Assembly (NCBI GenBank): GCA_001566295.1
Contig: KQ964334.1
Coordinates: 1 to 14,115 of the forward strand
Source of the DNA: Microdochium bolleyi
Lineage: Eukaryota > Ascomycota > Sordariomycetes > Xylariales > Microdochiaceae
DNA length: 14,115 nucleotides
Direction of reading: 5' to 3'
Shown in pieces: positions 1 through 9,084 of this stretch; the stretch's first letter is position 1, and every line of letters begins with the position of its first letter. Both the position numbers and the translations under genes were made by a program. The notes beneath the pieces are model-generated. The model had not been told where the DNA came from. It searched no databases and saw nothing but the letters and a program-made list of their open reading frames with translations.

Positions 1-1137
1 GCTCGAGGGCCACCACAAGGTAGCCCACGCATCGCGACTGTCTATGAGCGGAGAGGACTTCCGGACGCTCCGGTGCCAGGAGGGTCTCTCCCGTCCCCAG
101 TCCATGCTGGGGAGTGAGGGGGTGGAGCATGCTTATCCGTTCAGGGTTGGGGCTGAGCTCGGACTTAGCCTAATCGAGAGGTGGAGCAAGGGACTTTCAG
201 TGTGGCACGGGACGAACAACTGTCACACTATGAAACTTTTTCCACGATGTATCCTCTTCCCTCACGCCCTCCACCCACTCTAGCTGCATTGAGATGCATT
301 CACCGCCCCACGCAGCCGGAGTTTATCCCTGCTCACCGTCCGCTAGCTGAGTGAGGTGCTCGCTTCTTGATAGTCACCCTGATCGATCTGGCGTCCTGGG
401 CTTGTGTTTTGTAGCCTTTGGAAGCCCTGAAGGATACCCGCCGATTCGGGAGCTGGGTTGTTTGGCTTGAAGGAAGAGCGGGACTGCGCCGAGCCACCGA
501 TAGACTTGATCGGGTCGGACCGCCAGGCACCTCAACTGCGGAACCTGGCGCTGTGTGTGGTTTATGAGCCGCGTTCCTCCGAGCGGATGACTCGGTATGG
601 GCTACGGATCAAGCGCTTGTGGTAGGATGTGGGAGATCCGTGGTTCGCGCGAACGGCTTGCCGTTGTGGGAACAGTTCAGCCGAGACCAGTCCTCGGTGT
701 GCTCGATAGAGGCTGCTCACGCCCGTTGTCTACGGCTCTGCCCTAGCCATTACATGCACTAGTTACTACAGTTCCCTCTGGCTCATCGTATCAATGAGTT
801 ATAGCTACCTTAAGGATGCCGCCCACTTCTCCGTATCGCTCACCCTCCCACCGATGGTAGGTGCCTTTGGGAGGTTATGGCACGGGTGACTGTCCCCCAG
901 CCATTAGACATCTTGAGAGAGGACTTGAAGCATCATCCGGCGCTCACGGCGCCACACGTATCATACCTAATGTCTAATAGGCTAGATTGAAAAATGCCAA
1001 GGTGGTATTCGTGCCACACCAGCGCTTCAGAACGTAAGAGTATTGGCTAGCCTCCTGAGACCCCTGCGACCGAGAAACAGCTGCAAAGTCCTGCGCCCCG
1101 ACGTTAGCAAAGATTTTTCGTTAACAGGCCGTTACAC
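1..1137. other. Gene-free stretch at left edge, no recognisable product
   Basis: I see no reading frame here that resembles a protein family I know, and no rRNA, tRNA or transposase signature. The short frames present are not supported by codon pattern or by plausible splice sites. The last part, about 1000-1137, probably corresponds to decayed sequence upstream of the HET-domain relic, because the HET similarity that follows begins in the middle of the domain. A 9-bp inverted repeat (903-911 and 970-978) is present but has no clear meaning. Confidence 0.5.
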
Positions 1138-1794
1138 ATGGTTCGAGCTGCATCATTTCCAAGCTGCGAAAAGCCCTGCAATCGACTACCCCGAACCACG
1201 AGGAGGACGTTTAGCCAAGAGCTCCTGGCTCCAAAAAGTCTCGTATTTTTCGATCGAAACTGGAACAGGATTGGCAATTCCCTTGATCTTCGGCCCTCAA
1301 TCCAGGAAATCACAGGCATCGATTTACAGCACATCAGAAACGCCCAGGACCAAGGCGGACTCGACCTGTTCAAGCATAGAATAGGTAGACGTATGTCTTG
1401 GGCATCGAACAGAAACACCAAAAGAGTGGAAGACCGAGCATATTCCCTACTCGGAATTTTCAACGTCAACATGGCCATGCTTTATGGCGAGCGGGAGCGC
1501 GCATTCGCACGTCTCCAAGAGGAGATCCTAAAGTGCAACGAGGATGCGTCAAGACTGGTTTGGACCTACCAAGAAGGAGACGTGGAGTTCGCACCGAACG
1601 GGCTTGCTCCGTCTGCTACACACTTCCGCAGCTACAGGCAACTCGTCCGAGGGCGCCGTTCTCGCAGTTCTCAGTACAATGTGGCTATCGTGGATCTTGA
1701 TTTTCAGATGAAGCCACGAGGTCTGCTGGCGGCGCCGAAGGTCTGGGCAGATCCACTGTGCCTCCTTGCTGCATACCGCTTTCAGAACCGCTGA
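1138..1794 (+). pseudogene. HET-domain heterokaryon-incompatibility protein, truncated relic
   Basis: From about 1216 to 1650 the frame matches the end of a HET domain and the region after it. It reads QELLAPKSLVFFDRNWNRIG, then RRMSWASNRNTKRVEDRAYS, then LLGIFNVNMAMLYGERERAF and ARLQEEI. In HET proteins these segments follow the W-T-x-Q-E-L motif; here that motif is damaged (RRTFSQEL instead of RGWTLQEL). The N-terminal half of the HET domain is absent: there is no credible start, and the ATG at 1138 opens into unrelated sequence. After about 1650 the similarity weakens and the frame stops at 1792-1794, with signs of a shift near 1680-1700. HET proteins trigger cell death when genetically different hyphae fuse. 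This copy looks too incomplete to do so. Family identity is strong; calling it a pseudogene is an inference from the missing front half. Confidence 0.8.
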
Positions 1795-2231
1795 CGCCCA
1801 TAGGTTCTTCGCGCGGTCGCGGCAACCGAGCCGCAGGCTGGTTCGCGGACCATATCGGAAGCAAGGGGGACGGCAACATGGAAAGTCTGGTTCTTTTGGA
1901 GGGTATCAAGGGATGGGCCAGAGCTAGCGGCGAGTACCTGCACTGGATGGATGAATATGACGAAAAGGTCTGGCGCGCGACTGATAAGTAGAGACGATTG
2001 GGAAGATGGACTCTCCAGTATAGCTACAACGAGTGACGTGGGACCTTTGTGCCCAGAGATATATGTGCGTGCTATAACCCAGCGCACTCCCAAGTTTGTA
2101 AGTCGCCAGTCGCAGCCGAGTAATGTTAGGGGAACATCGGAGCGGCGCTCTCCCAAGCCCAACAAGCGCCTTTTGCAAGTCAATTACGCTTTAACAGCGA
2201 AGATCTTATACGAGCCTACGCAAAACGCAAG
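1795..2231. other. Intergenic region between HET relic and the methyltransferase 3' end
   Basis: This stretch lies downstream of both the HET relic (+) and the methyltransferase gene (-), so it would hold two convergent 3' ends. Short open frames run through it on both strands, but I recognise none of them. The part up to about 1990 may be the decayed tail of the HET gene in another frame. Confidence 0.4.
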
Positions 2232-3351
2232 TCAGATCGGCAGTTCAGAGGGGTCGGTTGGCATGGAGAACTCACTGGCCCACTTGTTCAAATCACCGAG
2301 CTGTCCCCCACCGCAACTTCCACAGCCGCCATCCTCGGAATTCCCTTCGGCGTTCTTGCTAGCACAACAGGTCCCCTGTCCCGTTTGACACGATGCTGCT
2401 GTCCCATCCTTGGTAGCGATACCACAGCACTGGCCGCTGGGTCCTTGACCAGACGCTGCTTTCGTGGTCCCATCGACGTCGGTCTCAAGATACACGTTCA
2501 GATCGGCGTTCGTGTCGGTGATCAGGACCTCTGCCAGCTTGTTATTATTTGCCAAACGCGAGATATCCGGGTCTGTTTGGTAAGGTAGACCCACCGTGAA
2601 AACCAGCGGCCTGCAAGTACTTCTCGTAGTCGGCGACCTGACTGGCCCCTGCAACGCAACCCGTGTACAGCGCCACGCACGACTGGAGGCTTTCAGGCAG
2701 TGCTTGCTTCAACAAGATGTCCGAGATGGCGAGTCTCCCGCCGGGCTTCAGCAGACGGAACATCTCATTGAATGCCAGCTGCTCCTCCTCGGCTGGGACG
2801 AGATTGATGACACAGTTGGAGATGATGCAATCTGCGATGCCGGACTGTAGCGGGATGTTGGTGATCTTCGACTCGACGAACGAGACGTTGTCGCGGTGGG
2901 TCTCTGCTCGGGATTTGTTTGCGCGGGTGATCATGTCCTATTGGACTGTTAGGAGAAAACAAGACCACTGCGGGCATAAGCTGCGTCACTCACCTTGTTC
3001 ATGTCAACCCCATAAACAGTGCCTGTCGGCCCGACCTTGCTGGCTGCGAGAAAGGCGTCGAACCCGGCGCCACTGCCCAGATCGATGACGGTTTCTCCCT
3101 TTAGGCACGCAGCATCAGTACTATGCACATACGTGTTTCAGACGGCGTCTTTGCTATACCTCTCGGAGGCTGGCGATGGCGGTAGGGTTGCCGCAGCTCA
3201 GACCCAGGTTAGCAGCCTTTGGAATATTCGCAAGCTCTTCCTCGGTGTATCCGAAGGACTTTGCGACAGAGTGGCTGTAGCCTTGATCCACGCCACGGGC
3301 CGCGGCGGTGTATCTGTCTTGCACAGATCCGTAAATTTTATCGGCGTTCAT
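2232..3351 (-). CDS. arsM: Arsenite S-adenosylmethionine methyltransferase (ArsM/AS3MT family), four exons
   Basis: The family transfers methyl groups from SAM to trivalent arsenic, giving methylarsenicals, in the cytosol. I infer exons 3351-3160, 3098-2994, 2937-2595 and 2530-2232. The introns are 61, 56 and 64 nt with GT-AG ends, and splicing keeps one frame of 312 residues. SAM motif I is DLGSGAGFD (70-78), followed by GVDMNK (94-99). The three core arsenic-site cysteines have clear counterparts: Cys53 in LSCGNP, Cys141 in SNCVINLV and Cys193 in YTGCVAG. The fourth, N-terminal cysteine of algal and animal enzymes has no counterpart. The usual late motif TNADLNVY (219-226) is present. A cysteine-rich tail follows, with CC pairs at 248-249 and 268-269 and single Cys at 261, 283 and 286. 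The gene is divergent from a bZIP gene. The first donor (GTATAG) and its AAG acceptor are unusual, but a family-typical SLRE-GETV junction supports them. Confidence 0.93.
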
Positions 3352-3470
3352 TTCGTACGCTTTGGGATGTCAAAAGTACAGTTGTTGGTTGATAGAGTAG
3401 ATGTGTGCGAAAGCTTGATTTGACAATGCAAGGCCCCAAGTTCGCGTTCAAAGACCAGCCGGCAGACGGC

Positions 3471-3479
3471 ATATATATA
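3471..3479 (-). promoter_or_regulatory. Candidate TATA box of arsM
   Basis: An alternating AT run (ATATATATA) stands out in otherwise mixed sequence. It lies about 120 bases upstream of the arsM start at 3351, a normal distance for a fungal TATA element. It is symmetric and could in principle serve either strand, but the bZIP start is some 370 bases away. Confidence 0.5.
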
Positions 3480-3729
3480 CTTTTACAGCATTCGACAGAG
3501 TCGGAGCATCGTCGCCCGAGCCCTCGAGATTCGTAATTCAGCTTATACGAGCGCATCGTCAGGCGAGGTTGTCGAGACGTCGATGTCTCCTCGCCCTCCC
3601 AAATGGGCAATCGGTCGATGTGTCACCGGTGCAGGATGCCACTCTAGCAGTCGCTAGTGCGTAATCGCGGCGTCGTTCCTTCCCGCCCAACGAAGCCGAT
3701 TGGTTGGCGGGCAACGCCCTGAATCTTGC

Positions 3730-3737
3730 TTACGTAG
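3730..3737 (+). promoter_or_regulatory. Candidate bZIP (Yap/CRE-like) binding site
   Basis: TTACGTAG differs by one base from the palindrome TTACGTAA recognised by Yap-type and related fungal bZIP factors. It sits 110 bases upstream of the bZIP start and could support autoregulation or co-regulation with arsM. One near-match of eight bases can occur by chance, so this is only a candidate. Confidence 0.25.
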
Positions 3738-3846
3738 CATTCCCCACGACCAGTTTCTTTTGGGCAATTTTTCGATGACCAACTTCTCTTCGAGATCTTT
3801 CAGCCGACGCCAAACAAGACACCGCAGCTTCGAGAGCGCTTCAACA

Positions 3847-4701
3847 ATGCGACCGGAGCTGAAAGCAGCAGCGGATCTGATGTCCAGATTCCCGGCGCGA
3901 CAATCGTCGGCGAACCAGAACGCGGCTCGACTGCGGGATAACCAGCGCCGCCACCGGGCAAGAGTGAAAGCGCACACGGCGGAACTCGAGGCCCAGCTGG
4001 CGGAGACGAAAGCGCGACTGGATGCTGCACTTGACGAGATTGCCCACCTGACCAGTGAAGTTGAATCGCTGAGCAGAGGCCTTGTCACGGAGCGAAGTGC
4101 GAACCCGAGCCCTGAATCGTCGGCGCGGGAGACCAGAGACCTCTCGCGGCCGCGCGCTGAGGCCCCTCCGCCGGGCGACGGTGCGAGCCAGTCATCATGC
4201 CCTTTCGGCGGACCAATCATCTCGAACATCGCCGACCCTTCCGTCCAAGAGAGAGCGAGCGCGGGTGAACCAGACGTGCCGAGAGCGTTGCCTACGGTTC
4301 GGGCGTCCAGTCCGGCCGCGGCCGCTCATCTGCCTAGCGTATTCGGCCCGCCCATCCGGGACGAGTCGCCGCGTCCTCATTGTTCCGGTAACTGCAACCA
4401 GGACCAGACCCATGTGGATGGCGAAGCCCACGCTACGCAGCCAGATATTCTGGTGGTTATGATGTCAGGGAGGGACTGCAAGGACTTGCCCGCGCCGCAA
4501 TCCGGGGAATCGACCGCTCCTTGTATCGATGCTTACAAGGTCATCGAGCAGCAGAATTTTTCCGGCCTGGACGTAGTAGAAATCACGAGGTGGCTGAAAC
4601 CTGGATTCAGGAAGGCGGCTGAAAAGGGGGGTGGATGCCGAGTCGATACACAGTTGTTGTTTGCGCTGCTGGACCATATCAGTTCCACCGACGGCTTGTA
4701 A
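3847..4701 (+). CDS. bZIP transcription factor, fungal type with conserved C-terminal block
   Basis: This is a 284-residue nuclear DNA-binding protein by family. The basic region covers about 24-43 (NQNAARLRDNQRRHRARVK) and is followed by a leucine-zipper-like coil to about 75. Hydrophobic residues fall at heptad spacing (Leu51, Leu58, Ile65, Val72; Leu47, Leu68 and Leu75 on the other face). The middle, about 85-220, is rich in Ser, Pro, Ala and Arg and looks disordered. The last 60 residues (IEQQNFSGLDV, WLKPGFRKA, GGGCRVDTQLLFALLDHIS) match a block shared by this fungal bZIP family, where it often carries a conserved cysteine. I chose the ATG at 3847 because it has A at -3 and a good CAACAATG context and sits close before the basic region. 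An in-frame ATG at 3775 would add 24 residues. The gene is divergent from arsM, so a role in arsenic or oxidative response is plausible but unproven. Confidence 0.9.
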   Translation: MRPELKAAADLMSRFPARQSSANQNAARLRDNQRRHRARVKAHTAELEAQLAETKARLDAALDEIAHLTSEVESLSRGLVTERSANPSPESSARETRDLSRPRAEAPPPGDGASQSSCPFGGPIISNIADPSVQERASAGEPDVPRALPTVRASSPAAAAHLPSVFGPPIRDESPRPHCSGNCNQDQTHVDGEAHATQPDILVVMMSGRDCKDLPAPQSGESTAPCIDAYKVIEQQNFSGLDVVEITRWLKPGFRKAAEKGGGCRVDTQLLFALLDHISSTDGL

Positions 4702-4836
4702 CTGGATTAACCACGCAATTTCCCATGAGCTGTACAGTAAGGTAACTTGTCAGCTGCGAGTGCTCTCAGGGACCATACACAACTTGGTACGCTAGAGTCA
4801 CTATTATTAGCCTCTAGTTTCTAAGGGGTATTTCAG

Positions 4837-5330
4837 TGGTCTTCGAACTGACAAGTCTGATACCCGGGAACATTGGTTTTGTCAGGGAGTATTTACTGAA
4901 TCAGCACCGTTTGGTGGCACCGTCCAAGTTTTCCGAGACAAATTTCGAAGACTTCCGATACAACAACAGTACCAGATCGGAAGCGACAGTGATGAGAAAA
5001 ATCATTCCGAACATCGCTGGAAACCCTGTCGGTGTCCTTAATGAATCACAAGTCGCATTCACCAACCTTGCTTCAATCATGAAAGACACTGCGGCGTGTC
5101 CTAACCCTGATTGGTTCGATGGAGCTCATCCTGATGCTCCAGACCAGGCTGTCAAGCTGGAACTCGATTCGGTAATCATACCTACGAAGAAAGCAGGGGT
5201 TCCAGTCGCACCCAATTCCTTCTTGGAAGCCAAAAGCACTGGAGGAAGCCATGAGGTCGCCGAGGGCCAAGCAGTTCTGGATGGCGCGTACGGAGCACTG
5301 AGCATGTTCGCGCTAAAGAATTATGGTTGG
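4837..5330 (+). pseudogene. Internal fragment of a fungal PD-(D/E)XK-like family of unknown function
   Basis: The segment resembles a widespread fungal family of hypothetical proteins. The matching pieces are RSEATVMRKIIPNIAGN, then PNPDWFDGAHP, then PNSFLEAKSTGGS and QAVLDGAYGALSMFALKNYG. The family core has a PD and an E-x-K motif typical of PD-(D/E)XK nuclease folds, here PDWFDG and LEAK; nuclease activity is an inference from the motif. The frame is open only after a TAG at 4815 and has no ATG upstream of the matching part; 4831-4836 reads TTTCAG and could be an old splice acceptor. Similarity ends at KNYG, after which the frame runs into a CTGTG microsatellite and low-complexity sequence. 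The family normally continues with a Tyr/Thr-rich block that I cannot find downstream. Both ends are therefore missing. Confidence 0.7.
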
Positions 5331-5333
5331 ATG

Positions 5334-5361
5334 GTGCTGTGCTGTGCTGTGCTGTGCTGTG
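5334..5361. repeat. Pentanucleotide microsatellite (TGCTG)n
   Basis: Five perfect TGCTG units plus a partial one run from 5335 to 5361. They begin a few bases after the end of the recognisable PD-(D/E)XK-like coding fragment. TTG/GTC-rich simple sequence continues to about 5482. Confidence 0.95.
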
Positions 5362-6704
5362 TTGTTGATTGCTGTTGTGGTCGTCGCTGTCGTCAAAAGG
5401 TTAGCAAGGCAGACTGGTCGAGTCGAGTCGCCTGGGTGTCGTCGCGGGGTGTCGTCGTCGCTGCCGCCGTCGCTGTCGTTGAGCGATGTCGAGGGGCGGG
5501 CGGGTTGGTTGGCGGAAGAGGGAGTTGTTGATGTTGCGCCGAGGATGGAACGGTGGCAGTTGAAGGAGCGGCTAGGCCAGCAGCGCTGACTCTCCTTGCG
5601 GGTGGCAGCGAGCCCCCGACGCATGCAGGCGGCGCTGGGGGGCTGGCTGGGTGCAGGTACCCCGGCTGTCGCAGAAAATGTGGTGGCGGGGCATGTACTC
5701 CTCTTGCGTCTGCCTTTGCTGATTGTTGATTGATTGAGTGCCTCACTCCGCCTGCAGCCCAACTCGGCAGGCTCCACTGCCGTCACCTGCTCCTTCCTGG
5801 TGACATGATATGATAGCAAACTGCACTCATGGTCCCGCCTGTCTGCTCCTCTTGCCTTTCGATTCTCCAGGGCTATCCATTCGCTAGCCTTAATCCCAAT
5901 TTGCACAGTGAGCACTTTCAGATTCGAACCGCTACTTAACACGCATCACTAATACACTGCATATCAAACTTGCACGTATGAAAAGTCTCGAGACGCCCAA
6001 CCGCCCCCAGTCAACCGTTCATGCTGCGCTAGTCCCGTTTCGGAAACGCTCGGCTACCTGGGCAACCCACACCGTCTCATGCATACGAGGATGCTCTAAC
6101 AACACGCATTACTGTGATGGGGCCGGGCTGGATCGGCCAGGCTGACAAAGGCAGGGCCCACAATACTCTGGTTCATGTACTTAGACTGCGTTTTCTCTTT
6201 TTCCATAGACACCTTCCCCCAGACATCACCCACACACAGTCATAATCCAAGCTGTCATTTTTCCACTTTGCGACAAGGAGATCCTCTTCTCAGAGCCATG
6301 ATCAGCATGTTCCGCACTAGGTAGCAAGACTGCAGGACCCGAGGGCGCCTGCAGTGCTCCTTACTTCAGTCACTCTGCCATGGAACGACACCACCGCAAC
6401 CTGGGCACTTTTGGTGGTTTAGTTTGGTTTTGGGGTTATTTCCTCCCATGATCAGATCATTCCTCACCTGCCCCAGCTTACCATTTCCATTGATATTAAC
6501 CTGAACTCTAGCACTTAAGGCAAGTGCTTGGCCATATTGAGTCCTGGGATGCGTCCAACCATCACACGAGAGTCCATTTCGGGCCACTCTCCGGCGCATG
6601 GCCTGCACCGGTCCTTGGCAGCCCAACAACCCTGCGATGCAGTCTACGGCCCCCGAGCAAAACAACACGCCAGGGTCCACCACACCATTCGTCACCAAGT
6701 CCGC
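5362..6704. other. Low-complexity and gene-free DNA
   Basis: From 5362 to about 5570 the sequence is rich in GTC/GTTG simple motifs, densest at 5417-5482. The long antisense frame across 5313-5942 has no ATG at its start and is Ser/Thr/Pro/Ala-rich, as expected from translated simple sequence, so I do not count it as a gene. From about 5600 to 6700 I see no protein family or RNA gene. The part next to 6704 should hold the 3' untranslated region of the isochorismatase gene. Confidence 0.55.
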
Positions 6705-7797
6705 CTACAACTCACTCTGGCCGGGGAAGATGGTGCCATTCTGTACGGCGCCGATGTGCGCGCGGGCGACGGCGCCGTACGCGAGCATCCAGCGGTCGAA
6801 GAACGGGATCATTTTGGGGGCGTCGGGGGAGCGCCAGTCGCGGAGGAGGTCGGCGGCGATGGAGAACCACGAGACGACGTTGACACCCGCACGGGCCATG
6901 CGGTCGTTGGAGAGGGTGCGCACAAGCTCGGTCGTGGTGCCCGAGGCCTCGACGTTGGCCCAGACGCTGTAGCCGGCCTCGCGGAGAGAGAGGGCGAGGA
7001 AGGTGGTGCCTGTCGGAGCCAGCAGGGGCCGGGGTTAGTCATTGAGTTTTTTTCCTCCTAGGGATACCGTCGTAGTTTGCCACGAAAGCTCTGCCGCTTC
7101 CAAGGGGGTAGGATGCGTCTCTTCGCGCTCGTGTTGGTACCAGCCGGGAGTACCCTCCCCAAATCAGGCAAACGACCGGTGTAGAAAGCCAAAAACCAAC
7201 AGTTGGCTTCGGCAGCAGGGGCATATGCACTAGAGGGGGGCATCGTGAAGGGGCCTGCAGCGGGATTATCAAGCACTTACAAACATCGGTGGCAATCCCG
7301 GCGATGACGATTTGCTTCCTGCCCGATTTCTCGACAGCCTCGCGGAACTCGGCGTTTTCCCACGCGTTGATCTCGCCATTGCGTTCAATGACCTTGACGT
7401 CTGGGAACGATCGGAGAATCTCGCCGGACATGGGGCCGTTAGGGCCTGGAGAAGAGAGTCAACGTTAGTGCTATGTGTCTTACAAGACAAAGCTTCAGAG
7501 AGCTGGGCACGAACCGGACTGGCCGGAAGTTGTAAGAAGAATAGGCAGGTCGAACACCTTAGCCAAGTCGGCATGCGCAAGCACCGCATTACGATAGGTG
7601 ACTGGGTCGAAATCGCGGGCCAGGGAGAGAAGTCCGACTTGAATATCGACAATGGCAATGAGCTGAGAGAGAAGTTAGTGGTGAAAAGCTAGCGGCAGTG
7701 CGGATATTTAACTAACCGCATTTGCCTTGTCAACCTGCTCCCAGGCTGTGGCGAACGCCGCCAGGCTAACCAAGATGGTCGAGATCGAGAACTTCAT
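6705..7797 (-). CDS. Isochorismatase-family (YcaC-like) cysteine hydrolase with secretion signal, four exons
   Basis: Exons are 7797-7717, 7662-7515, 7445-7281 and 7009-6705, giving 232 residues; introns are 54, 69 and 271 nt, all GT-AG. Residues 1-18 look like a signal peptide (MKFS, then a hydrophobic ILVSLAAFATA core). The hydrolase begins at once with WEQVDKANALIAIVDIQVGL. Family motifs follow: LLTTSGQSGPNGP (69-81), RNGEINAWEN (98-107), IAGIATDVCTTF (124-135) and the late RMARAGV/WF/LLRDW segment. Asp33 and Cys132 fit the catalytic Asp and Cys. The lysine of the usual triad is not obvious: Asn99 sits where some YcaC-like enzymes have Lys, though others lack it there too. Substrate is unknown; the family is diverse and few members truly cleave isochorismate. 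Exon 4 could instead be spliced at a GTGAGT just before the TAG, giving another C-terminus. Confidence 0.9.
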
Positions 7798-8906
7798 TGT
7801 AAAGATGACCGTGAAGAGGATGAGACAGCAGGTGGAGAGGGATTAAGGGACAACGACAGGTGCTCGAAGGATGGTAAAATAGGTAATGTGAAAGGTTTCG
7901 CAAGCAGCCGGACACAACGTGAGCTTTATACTTTTGGCCTGGTCTAGTAGTGCCATCACGGTCCTCACCTCCGGCCGAGGCCGAGGAGGCTCTTCAGGAG
8001 CGGGCAAGGTAGGGAGGCACTCTAGGCTACACAGTACTAGGTTTTCCATGCTTGTTCGCCAAGAAGATATGTAGTGTAACCGGAGAGGCAGGGAATGCTA
8101 GTCCGCCATCTCTCCACGTGCCCATCCCGGTCACGATGCATGTTTACCCCCAGAGTCGTGCATGGGAGGATTCAATATTAGTGGTGGGCATACCTCGCCA
8201 TGCCCTGCCCGCCACTTTGTGGGGTATTCAGGAAATGACGGCAGAACGAGACTCCCATCGGGGTCGACGGGAGTTCGGATCCTCTGCCAAGAACGGATGC
8301 AAGGTCAATGTGCGGCAGGAAAGTGATGCGGAATGGCCCACATGCAAAGGACCCAACACGCGGCATATGACCTCATCTTGGGATAGGCTGCGTGGATAGC
8401 GAGAACTTAGAAGAGAGACCCTGGTCGCAGGAATCTATCGGACAATGACACTGCGTTGTGCTTTGCAACAACACAACAGTCCAAATTCGATGTGCTCACG
8501 AGAACGAGATCAATGTGGTGTCACTGGAACTTTGCATTCGAGGAAATTGAAGTGGAAGAATATGTACCGGCGCATGTCTGTGAGGGACGCTGTATGGCAC
8601 ACGCTCATTAGCATAAGTTAGACTCAAATTGCTGGCTGGGCTCTCGTTTGAAAGCAAGCACTAATCACTCCAAAGCATCATACTGTGACGACCCGTCGCT
8701 TTTGTTTCCACTGAGGACATCCCACACCGGCGAAAATCTTGCGTATCCAGCCCTCGCAATGGTACCCAGGTCAAATCTTGCTACATATAGTAAATTCAAC
8801 TATTGGTGCTAGTTTTGGGGGTTAGCATTGGAAAGTGGAAACACCAACATCGGAAGAAATAGCTCGAACGTGTTGCCGAAGCTCAGCGAGCGCGCGCCTG
8901 GTTTGA
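7798..8906. other. Intergenic region upstream of the isochorismatase gene
   Basis: This 1.1-kb stretch lies between the 3' end of the NLR relic and the start of the isochorismatase gene, both on the minus strand. It should include the promoter of the latter. The short open frames, such as 8052-8399 (+), match nothing I recognise. Confidence 0.5.
7925..7930 (-). promoter_or_regulatory. Candidate TATA box of the isochorismatase gene
   Basis: On the minus strand the sequence reads AGTATAAAGC. TATAAA lies about 130 bases upstream of the start codon at 7797, which itself has a good context (ACAATGAAG). Position and match are both reasonable for a fungal core promoter. Confidence 0.45.
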
Positions 8907-9084
8907 TTAAAAGGATACGCTACTGCTGGATTCTAGAATTTGTACGAGCTTATGATAGCCACCTGCTCTCGCCCAATCGAGGGCCGACCTGCCCTCGTGA
9001 TCTTTCAGAAGAACCGCTGCTCCACGCTTAATCAGTAAACGCACATTATCTACACGTTGGCTTGCCACCGTATAACTCAGCGGT

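Larger units (their letters stand above)
3352..3846. promoter_or_regulatory. Divergent promoter region shared by arsM (-) and the bZIP gene (+)
   Basis: These 495 bases separate two start codons that point away from each other, so they should hold both promoters. Visible elements are a TATA-like run at 3471-3479, placed about 120 bases upstream of the methyltransferase ATG; an inverted CCAAT pentamer (ATTGG) at 3699-3703; and a bZIP-like octamer at 3730-3737. Joint regulation of the two genes is an inference from this arrangement. Confidence 0.6.

Noticed and set aside
903..978. 9-bp inverted repeat ATTAGACAT / ATGTCTAAT spaced by 58 bases
   Set aside because: Short arms with no target-site duplication and no coding content between them. 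Such pairs are expected by chance in a window of this size.
5917..5935. GATTCGAACC, which resembles the T-loop of a minus-strand tRNA
   Set aside because: The five bases on each side do not pair as a T stem, and I find no acceptor, D or anticodon arms around it.
5313..5942. Long antisense open frame of about 209 codons
   Set aside because: It begins with GTG rather than ATG, crosses the microsatellite and GTC-rich simple sequence, and has a composition of Ser, Thr, Pro and Ala that follows from that simple sequence. I see no family match.
6366..6698. Open frame downstream of the isochorismatase stop, possibly an extra exon reached from a GTGAGT at the end of exon 4
   Set aside because: The enzyme core is already complete, no family motif appears in the frame, and it starts without ATG. 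I kept the simple stop at 6705-6707 and mention the alternative in the gene entry.
8452..8482. Stem-like GTTGTG...CACAAC near a run of CAA repeats
   Set aside because: Six-base arms and no T-run or gene end nearby, so I see no basis to call it a terminator or RNA.
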